Both the position numbers and the translations under genes were made by a program. Below are positions 20,580-32,409 of a DNA stretch of 64,000 bases, piece by piece. Origin of the DNA: Diphasiastrum complanatum (Eukaryota > Streptophyta > Lycopodiopsida > Lycopodiales > Lycopodiaceae); the NCBI GenBank assembly GCA_029204225.1, contig CM055107.1, positions 48,972,546 to 49,036,545 of the forward strand, given 5' to 3'. Under the pieces are notes generated by a model. It saw only the letters and a program-made list of their open reading frames with translations, had not been told where the DNA came from and did no database searches. The first letter of the stretch is position 1. Each line of letters begins with the position of its first letter.

Positions 20580-20965
20580 GGGTAGTAGATGAGTAGATAA
20601 TGTTTAATGACAATTGTATGCTAGATTTGTAATTTAAGAGAGAGAGAGAAAAAAGGAGCAGACATAAAATGAGAGAGAATTTGAAGTAGATAATAATAAT
20701 TTGCTTATGATAATAGTTCAATTGTGTAATTTAGTGTTATCTTTTAATTGCTTGTGCATGTGACAAAAATATTAAGAAAAAAAGGAAAGAGAGCAAGCGT
20801 TGGAAGAGCGAGCAATTGCACGCTTGCACTTGAGCTTCGAGTTTACCAGTGAGTTTGTGTTGTTTCAATTTTTTTATTATTGGAATATGTTATCTAACAT
20901 AGTAAAACATCAAATGTTATTCAACACTTTCATTTTGTTCAAAGCAATGTCGTATTTTATCGCAT
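20391..20965 (+). repeat. CACTA-related microsatellite fragment
   Basis: (GT)n at 20395-20437, a long (GA)n at 20511-20575 and AT-rich spacers are followed by 20710-20965. That last part matches the gene flank at 8750-8985, including GCTTGTGCATGTGACAAAAA and GAGAGCAAGCGTT. It is a partial copy of the CACTA copy 2 interior, abutting the truncated gypsy. Confidence 0.6.
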
Positions 20966-20989
20966 ACACTAGAAAAAAGACACAAAGCC

Positions 20990-22414
20990 CTAACTTCTAG
21001 AAGGAAAATCTTGAAGATGATGATGAGGAACAGGTGTGTGAAGAGGTACTCTAGTTGCCAAAGAAGGAGGCACTCGAAAAATTGGACCGTAAGTCTATTG
21101 ATACATAAGCCCTAAAGTTTGATCTGTCAGAGTTAGTTTCTACCACAATTTACCTAATGCTGCAGACATTCCTGACCAATATCGGAAATTTGCTTGAATA
21201 TATTAGAACTTAGGAAAAGAAAAGGTATGAGCTCAGTAGACTGCAGGGTCGAATAGAAGATCAACAAGAGTTAATCTCTAAATTATTTGCTGATGCTACT
21301 AAAGTGCCAAAATTAATCATGTTGATGAACTCGAAGGATGTTGAAATAAATGATTTAAAAACTAATGGTGAATTACAGTTGTAGTTAATAAGAGAAAAAG
21401 ATTTGCAGAGAGTTCAGTTGTTGCGCAAGGTCGAAGAACTGAGAGGTGACGTCTCGAACAAGAAAAATCAGCTATTGATGGAGCAAAGTGAAAATTGCAC
21501 TTTGAAAATTGAAATTCAAAATTACAGAAAGAGCTTGATGATATTAAGCTCAAACATATGGTTGCACAAACTTATCAAGCGGAGAGACTGATGTACAAAG
21601 CTGAGTTGTTGTAGACACAAATTGAAAATCAAAGCTTGAAAATTTTTGTGGATACCCTAACTACGGAGAAGGGAACTATGTCGGTGAATAGAGCTAAGTT
21701 CGAAAAATACCGAGCTGACACAATTGACATTATAAAGACAAAGCTATTGGCCGCCTTGCAGGAAGAAAACGAAGCCTTGTTAGCCACTTTATTCAAAGAA
21801 GACGAGGAAGATGACTCTCTAAGCTCAGACACTGAACCCGAAGCTGCTGAGAAAGGAAAAGTAATCCAGAAGGATATAATAGAGTGTACTAATCCCTTGG
21901 ATCACGGACGAGTTCAAGAGTTGGAGGAACACTTGAAACATTTGACTGAGGCCAAACCAGTGATGAGAGATTAAGAAGTGCAGACTGTGGAATTATTCTC
22001 AGAATTCGATTCAGAGAATGAGCAGTTTATTGATCATTCAATTCACGAGAGTGAATACTCAAAGGCAGAGGAGGTGGAGGCGACTAAGGAAAGGAAGAAA
22101 AGAACGAAACATGAAAGATCGAGACCTAAACCCAATCAAGTGCTTATGAAAGAATTCTTTCATCTCAAAAGAAAACTTTTTACTTATATGTCTCAGTTCA
22201 GAAACATTGAGCAATTGTGGATGATAGAGTATGCTTTTATGCCTGGGCTGAAATGATATAATAATAAAGATTGGAATGAAATTTGGAAAACTGAAGACTT
22301 CATGCCAATTTGGGCAACCCTAACTTTGGAAGAAAAAAGATGTCTTTCTTGGGGAATTCTACAAAGTTTCTTTGTTGTAGAAAAGACAGGGCTGACAAAG
22401 ATTTTGATAGGCAT
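20990..22414 (+). pseudogene. Coiled-coil protein pseudogene interrupted by a copia element
   Basis: Successive plus-strand frames, separated by single stops and shifts, encode Lys/Glu/Leu-rich coiled-coil segments. One reads LQRVQLLRKVEELRGDVSNK (about 21403-21590). The next (21636-21971) has AALQEENEALLATLF followed by an acidic DEEDDSLSSDTEPEA stretch, and another (21978-22256) is charged with ATKERKKRTKHERSR. A further frame ends in GLTKILIGI at 22414, where the copia element inserted. Beyond that element the frame resumes at 28412 (RGVLNPEKTLCKNY). No family was recognised. The acidic, coiled-coil make-up recalls the pseudogene at 36371, and both may be retroelement accessory ORFs; this is inference. 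Confidence 0.45.
22410..22414. repeat. Target-site duplication GGCAT, left copy
   Basis: GGCAT precedes the left LTR and is repeated exactly at 28407-28411. Confidence 0.92.
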
Positions 22415-23105
22415 TGTGAAAAGTACAGTACTAAGGACCATAAATGGATCTTTGAATGATCCACAAGGTGATTGTATGCTTGTTAAACAATCTATCAGAA
22501 ACTAGTCATCAGAAAACAAGATCTAGTTTAGCAGCTTGATAGGAAACAAGTAGAGACAATCAAAGCATTGATCAATTAGTATAATCCAACTCCACATGTG
22601 TGGAAATAAGGCTGTAGTACGGTGTGTAGACAGTGTTTACAAAGTGCCAAAGCTGGGTTTCATTGAAAAAATAGAGTAATCACCATACAATGAGAGGAAA
22701 CTCGAGTTTCTCCTTGAGGCTCCAAAAAGTTTCTATCTTCTCACTATGGAGAATGGGAATACATAGTAAAACACACTTCCTTTGCAAAGTTAGGTGAAAA
22801 TCCAGCATGTAATAAGGAAGTAGACTCCACTTTCTTGCTCTAATGTGAAAACCCTAGCCTAGATCCAAGAGTCATGCTTGGTAGGTGCATGGTAGGTACA
22901 AATCTCATCATAAATCATGGTCTAGATCCTACAAAGTAGGAATCACTACCAAATAGACACAACCACTCCTCTTGACTCGTGGTAACCTACTTTAGGTGTG
23001 TATGTACAAGTGGCACTTTGTCCATTGAAATAACCAACAAACAATATTGACAAAATGTACAATATTCTACATGGCTAGATTTGTCAATGTAGGCAATTTT
23101 TCACA
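22415..23105 (-). repeat. 3' LTR (left) of the copia element, 691 bp
   Basis: Borders TGTGAAAAGTAC and TTTTTCACA. Compared with the right LTR, the CCACACGTGTGG palindrome here reads CCACATGTGTGG near 22592, a C-to-T change at a CpG. Confidence 0.93.
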
Positions 23106-23117
23106 CTCCTCCCCAAA
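23106..23117 (-). promoter_or_regulatory. Polypurine tract
   Basis: On the minus strand GGGGAGGAG abuts the 3' LTR border, as expected for plus-strand priming. Confidence 0.75.
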
Positions 23118-23199
23118 TCTAGCCTTGGAGATCACAATGCTTTTATCAATAACTCCAATTGAATATCTATGCTTGACAAATGAATCTTTAGGTAAAGGT

Positions 23200-26100
23200 T
23201 TAGTAAACAAATCAGCGAAGCAACTTGATCATGGCACGTGTTGGAGCTTGATCTTTTTAGCTTGCACTTTTTCCCTCACGATATGATGAGCAATTTCAAT
23301 GTGTTTGCTCCTTGCATGGAATGTAGGATTAGTTGCAAGTGTTGGGCTGATTGGTTGTCACAATAGATAATAGGGATCTCCTCCTCCATGACATGAAGCT
23401 CCACCAATAGCCTTTTGAGCCACAAGACCTCCTTGCATGTTGATGTCAAGGCCTTGTATTCGGATTCTGTGGAAGATAGGGAGATGGTATCTTGCTTTTT
23501 GGAAAGCCATGATACTACTCCATCACATAGAAAGGTGGCAAAGGCACTTGTTGATCTTCTATCCACTTTGTCACCTGCAAAATCCAAGTCACTATAGGCT
23601 CTTAAGCCAAGATTAGTTCCTCTATACAAAATACCAAAATTCTTAGTGAATGAAATGTATCTAAGAACTCTTTTGGCCATCTTCCAATGTGAAACTAGAG
23701 GACTTTGCATGGATTGGCTTAACTTTCCAACACTATAACTAAGATCAGGTCTAGTTATAGTTAAATAGATCAAGGAACCAATAAGCCTTCTATATAATGT
23801 GATGTCCTCAAAGGATGCTTCATCACAACCAATAGATGCTTTTACATGTTGCTCCATTGGTGTCTCAATGTCTTTACAATTCTTCATTCCAAATCTATCT
23901 AGGATGGATGTAGCATATTTAGATTGACAAATGAAGCTAAAATCACATCCTCTAATAACCTCTATTCCAAAAATGAAGCTCAATAGGCCGAGATCTACCA
24001 TCTTAAACTCTTTTGCTAAAGCAACTTTTACATCTCTAATTCCATCTAGATCATTACCACTCAAGATAATGTCATCTACATACAAAACAAGAATAATGAT
24101 CATGCCATCATGAAAACTTATATACAATGATGGATCATAGGTACTAATTACAAAATTTATGGAAATGAGAAAAGAGTTTAGCCTAGAGTACCATGCTCTA
24201 GGTGCTTGCTTGAGCCCATAAAGGCTCTTCTTCAAAAAGCACACCTTTCCTTCATGCTTTGCCTTGATGAAGCCCTCGGGTTGCCTCATGTAGATCTCTT
24301 CCTCCAAATAACCATTGATAAATGCATTTATGAAGTCAAGTTGGAATAGCTCCCAATTGAAGGTTGTAGCAAGATTAATGATCAACCTGATAGTAACAAG
24401 CTTAGCCACAGGAGCAAAAGTCTCATCATAGTCAATGCCTTTGGTTTGTAAAAAACCTTTGGCAACAAGCCTAGCTTTATGCTTGCTTATTGATCCATCT
24501 TGATTATACTTCAATCTAAACACCCACTTGCAATCAAGAGGTTTCTTCCCTTGAGGAATATCCACAAGATCCCAAGTATGATTCTCAATAAGAGCATCAA
24601 CTGTACTTGCATAGCATCCATCCAGCTTTTAGACTTACAAGCATCTTCATAGCATGTTGGCTCATCTAACATTGAAGTAAGAAAGGTGTAAGATGTGAAA
24701 GATGATGAGCCTTCCCTTTGATCACCTTGACCATCATAGGTGAGCCTCAATGGATCTTGCCCTTGTAGATCTTCTTGGAGTTCTTGGAGTTCTTGCACCT
24801 TGAGGTGGATCCTCAAGTTCTTCTTCACTTGGAAGCTCCTCCTCCATCCTAGCATGATCCTTGGCATCAAGATGATTAGTAGCATTATCATCCAAATCAC
24901 AAGCATGTCCTTCATAAAAAATAACATCCCTACTCACTATCACCTTGCTAGTGATGGGATTGAAGACTCTATAACCTTTGCTATTCTCACCATATCCCAC
25001 AAAGATGCCTTTGATGGATGTTGCATCATCCTTCCTTCTCTTATCCAAGGATTGGTGTACACAGCAAGTGGATCCAAAAACTTTGAGATCTTTGAGATTG
25101 GGCTTCTCTCCAAATAGAGCTTTAAATGGTGTGATTCCTCCAATGGCTTGGCTTGGCAATCTATTGCACAAATAGTAAGCACAAGTTATTGCTTCACCCC
25201 AAAATGGTTTGGATAGAGAAGCATCTAGCCTTAAGGCCTTAGCACACTCACAAAGAGATTTATTTCTTCTCTCACTCACTCCATTTTGTTGAGGGGTGTA
25301 TGGACATGACAAATCCCTCTTTATGCCATTAGAACTACAAAAGTCAATCAACTTATTGGAGATATATTCACCTCCATTATCACTCCTTAATACCTAAATC
25401 TTGGTACTAAGTTGATTTTCTACCAAAGTCTTGAACTTTACAAAAGAATCAAACACCATTGATTTGCTAGACAAGAGGTACATCCAACAAAATCTAGAAT
25501 AGTCATCAATGAAGATTACATAGTACTTGGCACCACCATTAGACTCATGTGAAAAACTATGAACATCCGAATGGATGAGTTCAAGAGGAGAGTTTGATCT
25601 TGATGTAGATCTTAAGAAGGGTAGTTTGTGAGCCTTTGAGAGGCTGCATGCTTCACATCTCTTCCCACACTTTGACAAATGCTTGGGGTGTCCAACTGCA
25701 AGCTCCTTTGTAGCCATAGATTCCATGGCTTTGTAGTTGGGGTGGCCCATCCTTTTGTGCCATAGTTCCACCTTTGATAGCTCCACCTTTGCCAAGTTAA
25801 CACTCTCCACTGCAATATTAGCATGAAGCCTAAACAATCTACCTTGCTTAAGGCCTTTGGCTATACATTCATCATTTCTAAGGATGGAACAAACTCCATG
25901 CTTAAATTGTACATATAGGCCATTATCCATTAACTGGCCAACACTAAGCAAATTCTTGGTTAACTTAGGAGCATAAAGAACATTATCTAGATTCATCCTT
26001 TTGGATGATCCCACATACAAGGGAATTGTTCCTATTCCACTTATCTTACATTCTTGACTACTTGCAGTATAGATTGATCTATGTAAGTCATTGTAAGAAA

Positions 26101-26330
26101 GTAAGGTGGAGAATATGTCCTTTTGATATGTCATGTGGGAACTTGCCCCACTATCTATCCACCAAGAATCATTGGTGTTGCTCTTGGATGATGGTGGTTT
26201 GTTGGAAATCATCAAGGATGACTCTTCATCCTCCTCTTCCTCCTGATGTGCAATGTTGCTTTGTTTGCTCTCTTGTGCCTTCTTCTTCTTGAGACATTCT
26301 GATGCAAAATGTCCCTTCTTTCCATAGAAA
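23200..26330 (-). pseudogene. Copia pol: protease, integrase, reverse transcriptase, RNase H
   Basis: Read on the minus strand. The protease has WWIDSGASSHMT (near 26143-26160). The integrase zinc region has LWHKRMGHPNYKAM and C-x2-C in CEACSLSK. The catalytic core has HSDVHSFS, then SDNGGEY just past an in-frame TAG at 25394-25396, and PYTPQQNGVSERRNK, so D, D and E are all present. The RT (23276-24565) starts around KPLDCKWVFRLKYNQDGS and includes LYGLKQAPRAWY and the catalytic YVDD at 24071-24082. RNase H follows with SLSSTESEYKAL and CDNQSA. Frame is lost near 24750-24900 between integrase and RT, and again in RNase H near 23330. Lesions are few, so the element died recently or is an expressed defective copy. 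Confidence 0.9.
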
Positions 26331-27084
26331 AAAACATTTGTACTTGGACTTGTCTTTGATCTTGCCCTTTGAGCTTGAAGCCTCATCCTCCTCCTTGGTC
26401 TCCTTGAAGTGCTTCTTCTTGCCATTGGTCTTCTTCTTGCTTTTGAATGAGAAATTAGCTTTCTCATCACCATCCTGCAGAGAAATAGCATTCATTATTG
26501 CATTGGTATGCAACATCCTACACTCTTCAGCTACCAATACATTGTGTAACTTTTCTATAGTAGGCAAAGTGTCTTGGATTGCAAAGCTTTGGACCAAATT
26601 TGTAAAGCCACTCCCTAGACCATTTAGGACAATCTGAACAAGCTCACTATCTTGAATCTTCTCTCCAATGGAAGCTAACTCCCTATTAAGAGACTTGATT
26701 CTTAGCACATAATCTTGTGCACTCTCATCACTCCTCTTCATGCTTTGTAGAATCTGATTCCTAAGCATGAGAACCCTCGAAAGTGTTACTAGACTCATAG
26801 ATAGATTTTAAAGATTCCCAAGCCTCTTTAGCACTCTTACATGATGATACTTCCCTTAAAAGATCATTGCTTACATTCATCTTAATACAGTGAAGTGCAA
26901 GCCTAGACCTCTTCTTGTATCTCACTAATTCCTGTGCACCTAGAGGTTCATCTTCATCATCTATTAGAAACTCATAAAGATCCTGGAGCACCATTAGTGA
27001 CTCCATCCTCACTTTCCAAATAGCATAATTGGTAGAATTTAACCTCTCACTAGCTTCTAGAAGGTAGGCTCCCACTGATCCCAT
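26226..27084 (-). pseudogene. Copia gag (UBN2), two frameshifts
   Basis: Starting at 27084, MGSVGAYLLEASERLNSTNY leads a UBN2 gag with WKVRMESLMVLQDLYEFL and CIKMNVSNDLLREVSS. The frame shifts near 26770-26800 at the ESSNT(F) segment and continues VLMLRNQILQSMKRSDESAQ, ELVQIVLNGLGSGFTNLVQS and a Lys-rich tail. A second shift falls in the zinc knuckle near 26320, whose first Cys lies in one frame and GKKGHFASEC in the next. It is clearly related to the gag part of the ORF at 14196 (shared ERLNSTNY, WKVRMESL, IKMNV, LNGL and FAIQ blocks). Confidence 0.88.
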
Positions 27085-27703
27085 CTTACTAGCAAGATTC
27101 TACACACAAGATATAGATTTGTTTGTACCTGAAACTCACAAAGGTTTCTAACTTGCAGTGTTTCACTCAAATGTTGACTTCTAATCCAACAAATGGATTT
27201 GTAATCACAGTTCTATCACTCCCTCACAAGCTGGAATGAAGATAAGATGAGATGAAAACTACACTCAAGCAAATCTTGCCAATCTTGGCTATTCTTGGAC
27301 AAAAACTGACTCTCTCTCTCTCATTCACTTTGATGTACTTTCAAGACCTGGTTTCCACTTTAAGAAGGTCTGAAATCATCCTAGATTAATTAGTTTTCAT
27401 GAAACAAATTCAAAAGTAATCAATGGCAAGTGATCTTGGTAGCTTATCCTAGGATTTGCACCAAAAATTACATCAAACTGACACCAGATGAATTTTCTAT
27501 TATCCAATGAATATGGGTTATTAAATGCTGGTTCAGAGATGCCCACACGTGTGAACAGTACGGATTTTGATTCTAAAAAAGTTTGGGATCAAATCCCTTC
27601 ACCAAAACCTGGATACCAGCTCGCCCTTCCAATACTAGCTTTTTGCACCAAAACCTGCTAAAACTGGATTAGATTCAAACACAGATCAATGGCCTTGTAC
27701 TTG
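27085..27703 (-). other. Copia leader region
   Basis: Non-coding leader between the primer site and the gag start on the minus strand. It contains a CACACGTGTG palindrome at 27544-27553, outside the LTR. Confidence 0.6.
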
Positions 27704-27715
27704 GCTCTGATACCA
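27704..27715 (-). promoter_or_regulatory. Primer binding site, initiator tRNA-Met
   Basis: The plus strand reads GCTCTGATACCA, the complement of TGGTATCAGAGC, directly abutting the right LTR. Confidence 0.93.
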
Positions 27716-28406
27716 TGTGAAAAGTACAGTACTAAGGACCATAAATGGATCTTTGAATGATCCACAAGGTGATTGTATGCTTGTTAAACAATCTATCAGA
27801 AACTAGTCATCAGAAAACAAGATCTAGTTTAGCAGCTTGATAGGAAACAAGTAGAGACAATCAAAGCATTGATCAATTAGTATAATCCAACTCCACACGT
27901 GTGGAAATAAGGCTGTAGTACGGCCTGTAGACAGTGTTTACAAAGTGCCAAAGCTGGGTTTCATTGGAAAAATAGAGTAATCACCATACAATGAGAGGAA
28001 ACTCGAGTTTCTCCTTGAGGCTCCAAAAAGTTTCTATCTTCTCACTATGGAGAATGGGAATACATAGTAAAACACACTTCCTTTGCAGAGTTAGGTGAAA
28101 ATCTAGCATGTAATAAGAAAGTAGACTCCACTTTCTTGCCCTAATGTGAAAACCCTAGCCTAGATCCAAGAGTCATGCTTGGTAGGTGCATGGTAGGTAC
28201 AAATCTCATCATAAATCATGGTCTAGATCCTACAAAGTAGGAATCACTACCAAATAGACACAACCACTCCTCTTGACTCGTGGTAACCTACTTTAGGTGT
28301 GTATGTACAAGTGGCACTTTGGCCATTGAAATAACCAACAAACAATATTGACAAAATGTACAATATTCTACATGGCTAGATTTGCCAATGTAGGCAATTT
28401 TTCACA
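27716..28406 (-). repeat. 5' LTR (right) of the copia element, 691 bp
   Basis: Same borders as the left LTR. It holds the perfect palindrome CCACACGTGTGG at 27892-27903. Confidence 0.93.
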
Positions 28407-28411
28407 GGCAT
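28407..28411. repeat. Target-site duplication GGCAT, right copy
   Basis: Identical to 22410-22414. Confidence 0.92.
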
Positions 28412-28787
28412 TAGAGGAGTTCTAAATCCAGAAAAGACCCTTTGTAAGAATTATTTCTATATTTTTTCTCAATTTTTTCTTACACATGGACCAATCAAAA
28501 CACTTAAATTTGAAATCTACATAATGTAACTTTTTGAGTCGACATTTTTGATTCCACACTAAAAATGACATACTTTTTAATGGTAAGTCCGAATTTAGCG
28601 GAGTTTGGTCCATTAGAAAGCGCTCGACAAGGACTTTCCAATGATACGTTAGATAACATACTTTTGAGCTACGATTAAAAAGTTATGGCAAGTCAAAAAT
28701 ATTAGTGCTATAATATTTTTATAATATAAACTACATCTTGCACGAATTCTTAAAGGGTCTTTTTGGAGCTCAAAACTCCTCTAATGA
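28412..28787. mobile_element. MITE with about 40-bp terminal inverted repeats
   Basis: The left end (TAGAGGAGTT, then AGACCCTTT and AAGAATT) is the reverse complement, with a few mismatches, of the right end (AATTCTTAAAGGGTC, then AACTCCTCTA). TA dinucleotides flank the GAGGAGTT ends, as in Tc1/mariner-derived MITEs, though the termini are not the usual Stowaway sequence. It has no coding capacity. The same right end is seen at 43100-43142. Confidence 0.6.
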
Positions 28788-28789
28788 AG

Positions 28790-30160
28790 TTCTTTATCAT
28801 TTGCTTTGGAATATCTACGAACTAAAGAATTAACTTTTATTTTGAAATCAGATACCCGATTTAAGGAGAACCATTTCATTCGGTTCACTTGTTCTCAAAA
28901 TAAAAAAAAATTGGATGCTGAAACCATCTTTAAGAAATCTAGAACTGACAGACAAATCAATTACTTTTATCCTGAATTGTGGGCTCTGTCTATTTGGTGG
29001 TTGCCCAGTAGCTCTCCATTTTACTATCATTTTCAGCATGTTTTACGATTGTCATTGCGAGGTACTACTTACACTAATTGTCATTTCTCTCTTTTCTTTT
29101 TTCTTTGACAGGTTTTTTCACGTCTTTTCATTGGTGTACCTATTGTGACGACTTATGTCCTCTCCTTCAGTTTGTCCACTTGTTTAGCATCATGTCTAGC
29201 TTAATCTTGTGTATTCTTTTCCGTTACTTTTAATTTTTTCTTTTACCATGACTTCTGATTTTCAGTCTCTATCCCCTTTAGATTATCTTTTTGTTTTTAA
29301 TAGTGATATACCATATGTTCGACAAATGGCTCACATGTCTTCAGTATTACTTTAGTAGTTCTCAGCCAACTTGTCCAAGTCCTAATAAGATTCTTGACAC
29401 AATTTTTCTCTTAAAGGGTTCAGCTAGGTCGAAGTGGTTTGACTATGTCCATTCTCATCTGCCTATCTCTGAGTTGCATGACTTTCTACATGTACTTCGC
29501 CTTCTTATATTTTTTGATGATAATTCTATATTTGTTCCTCCTCTCACTCTTACAAGTGATATTATAGGTCTTGAGAGTTCTACTTCTTCTGATTCCTCTC
29601 GTGAGCATTCTTCCATATGTGAGGTTCCATTTTCTTGTGCTGGACAAACTGAGATAGAGTCACACATTGCTAGCGATACATATGAGGATGATTATATATC
29701 ACATAGTTTGAGCGAGTTGCCTGATTTATTTGAATAGTTATTGATCTACCTGAGCTCATCATTGTATCCCATAGGGAGTCAGAGTCACATATATAGGTTC
29801 CTACTGATTCTGATTCACATACACAAGTTGCGGCCGATATGGTCCTTGATACTGATATAGCATGCTATGATTCTGATGATGTTGTTGCATGATTTGATGG
29901 TACTATAGATGTTTTTGCATGCTATGATAGTGTTCCATGCTCTGATACTGATATAGTATGTCTTTGTACTATTGTCGATGTTGTTGCATGCTTTGATATT
30001 GTTGTTGAGTACTTTGATGCTACTCATGTTCCTGAGCACCATGTTATAGATGTTATGCTCCTTATTTCGATATTACTCATAAATCTATGGTTTCTCTTTC
30101 ACATGCTTTGGCTACTCCAGTAGATATCCATATGGCATATGGTTATACAGTTCATGATGG
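28790..30160. other. Unassigned region with weak plus-strand frames
   Basis: Plus-strand open frames at 28806-29108 and 29291-29737 (148 codons, Ser-rich with SSTSSDSSREHSS and an acidic end) show no known domain. From about 29840 to 30050 an irregular repeat of TTGCATGCTATGAT / TTGCATGCTTTGAT type occurs every 45-60 bp. It may be the remains of a retroelement ORF; nothing firmer can be said. Confidence 0.3.
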
Positions 30161-30162
30161 TC

Positions 30163-31990
30163 CTATTGTATAATCACTAGCACGCTAGATAGAATCTCAT
30201 CTACACCTTTGGTGTATTGAATCCAATAGAATCGTTTCACATTGGTCGCTTGTAGATCTTTACAAACTGCAGAGTTGTCTTTTATGCCAATGATGTGGTT
30301 CCATAAGGATTTACCGACGTTTTTGAATATGTGCATAGGATCCAATATATGGTTTATCAATAAATTCCTCCAATAGAATATTTTATGAAAAATAGACAAC
30401 CGTTTCATACCATCAATGGATTCATTCGATGAAGAATTAACGTCGTGATGTTTAAGCCATTCACCATGCCATTCTGTGTTGGAGTAGTTAGAAAATTATC
30501 TCCTCACCCTCCAAAAAATCGCCTATTTGACCTTCGAAAAGGATGATCAGACGACAAGTATTTGCGATGATTTTCGTACACCACTTTTTTTAACATATTT
30601 GTGCTATGTCGACCCTTCAAAAGTGGTCCACAAATATAACATGCATTGTCACCCGATGTGGTTAAACCTGCATAGTTCATAAACCAAATTAAACATAAGC
30701 TTAGTTAAATATACTCAAACGTTAAATCCTAAAATGGATTAGATTCATTATATAGATACGTGAACATTTGCTTAAACCGGGGTAGTCATGCATCATTCAC
30801 ATTAGAATTCCATGAAGAACGAAGTTTTGTTGTTGTAAAGGTCTCTCTTGATGTCGTAAGCGTGAATACTATTCCAAAGAATGCACAATTCATCGACCAA
30901 AGGTGCAAGATACACATCCAAGTTCTTGGCCTTGTACTTTCCTGAAATCAATAAAGCCAATAACAAGTGTCCCGTTTTAATACTCAACCATGGAGGTATG
31001 TTATAATTAATGAGCACAACTGGCCATATGGTGACCAAGTTGACGGTTGAACGCTAAAAGGATTTATGTCATCCATAGCAAGGCCAAATCCCAAATTACG
31101 AGGTTCATTTTTAAACTCGGGCCATTGTTCTTCAATATGTTTTCATGCAGGTGAATCACTTGGTACTCACGTCACATCATCCGTAGATCGATTTTTGACA
31201 TGCCAATCCATTAGTTGTGCCAAAGATTTACATCAAAATAAACGTTGCAATCGTGGGATAATTGAAAAATGTCATAACACTATTCGTGGCACTTTATCCC
31301 CTTGTACGTTATCCCGAAAACGTGAAGCATTACACATTGGACATTGAAGCTTTTCTGAATGCTCACCTCTACATAGAACATGGTCTTCTGGACATGCATG
31401 TATTGTGTCGTAATTCATTCCAAGCATGCTCATCATCTTTCGTGCTTCTTTTTATGTTTTAGGTATCACATTTTCTTTCAGAAGTATTCGATGCAACAAC
31501 CTAAAAAAAGAGCAATGTGAGTATAATAGTTGTAAATATACACTATAAAGTATAATAGTTGTGTTATGCGTTAAGTACTCAAATAAAGATGTTACGCTAC
31601 AATCACTCCATTTGTATATTGCTTGAAGGTTAGAATAAGAATTGATGTAGCTAGTCTCGAAATGGATGCTCCAGGATATAGAGGAGTGTCTGCCTCCTTG
31701 CACAATAGAATCTCGTCTTCATCCATCTCAAATTGTTTATGATCTCCGTTTTCATCAGAAGATGCATGCATATTATCATTCTCATTTGTTTCAAAGTAAG
31801 ATTCAAACATGTTATGCATTGCTACATCGTGTTGCACCTCATGATCATAGTCATTAGAATCAAGTTGATTTTCTTTTCTTTCAATTGTGTTTGCCTCTTC
31901 AATTTGTTTTATTCTTTGTTTTCTCATGTTTATCAAAACTTGACGTTGATTGTAACTAAACACGGATGGATCAACTCCGTGGAATGGCAT
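30163..31990 (-). pseudogene. CACTA transposase (TNP2 / Transposase_21), broken and truncated
   Basis: Read down the minus strand: an acidic N-terminal part (31990-31592) ending near ADTPLYPGASIS, then a zinc-like segment LQCPMCNASRF (about 31350), PRLQRLF and FGLAMDDINPF. Next come IWPVVLINYNIPPWLS and LDVYLAPLVDELCILW (31038-30802), then a C-x2-C stretch with NACYICGPLLKG near 30620 and HPFRRSNRRF, and finally HILDPMHIFKNVGKSLWNHI (30408-30163). These blocks follow the order of plant CACTA transposases. Multiple stops and shifts break the frame, and homology ends near 30175, so the C-terminal half is missing. It is divergent from and head to head with the TnpA-like gene at 32681. Confidence 0.75.
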
Positions 31991-32409
31991 TCGATGTACT
32001 GGCTACACACATGAAACAAATTTCATAAGTGATATATATAGATTGACAAAGATTATAATAAAAAACAATTATATAAAGTTAACAAACCTCAACGTCTTCC
32101 AAATTCGATGGTTGACCTTCTTCTTTTCGTCCAAACTCTCACAAATAATTTTCAACAATGTGTCTTTCACGCATTTTTTGTCCATCACACTTGAGGGATG
32201 TGCACCATATTTTATTTTGAAAATAAGTTCTCTACGAAAAACAAAAATCAAGTACATGTCACTTTAGCACAATAGTTTACCTTATAATAACAAAGTTTTT
32301 ATGAACAAAAAAACATGCATGTTTATTACTTACCTTGTTAACTTGAGTAGTGTCTTCATCGCTAGACTGATCTGAATGTAATTCATCTCGTTGTGATAAA
32401 CTGCATATA

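Larger units (their letters stand above)
22415..28406 (-). mobile_element. Complete Ty1/copia retrotransposon, decayed coding region
   Basis: The element is 5992 bp long with 691-bp LTRs on both sides, a perfect GGCAT duplication, a tRNA-Met primer site at 27704-27715 and a polypurine tract at 23106-23117, all in minus orientation. The LTRs differ at about 10 of 691 positions, roughly 1.4 percent, so it is older than the gag-only element. Gag, protease, integrase, RT and RNase H follow in copia order, but with several frameshifts and a stop. It landed in the coiled-coil pseudogene, next to the edge of a MITE. Confidence 0.93.

Noticed and set aside
20359-20721. 120-codon minus-strand frame with SLSLSL repeats
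   Set aside because: It is a translation of the (GA)n tract; the integrase homology ends at its edge.
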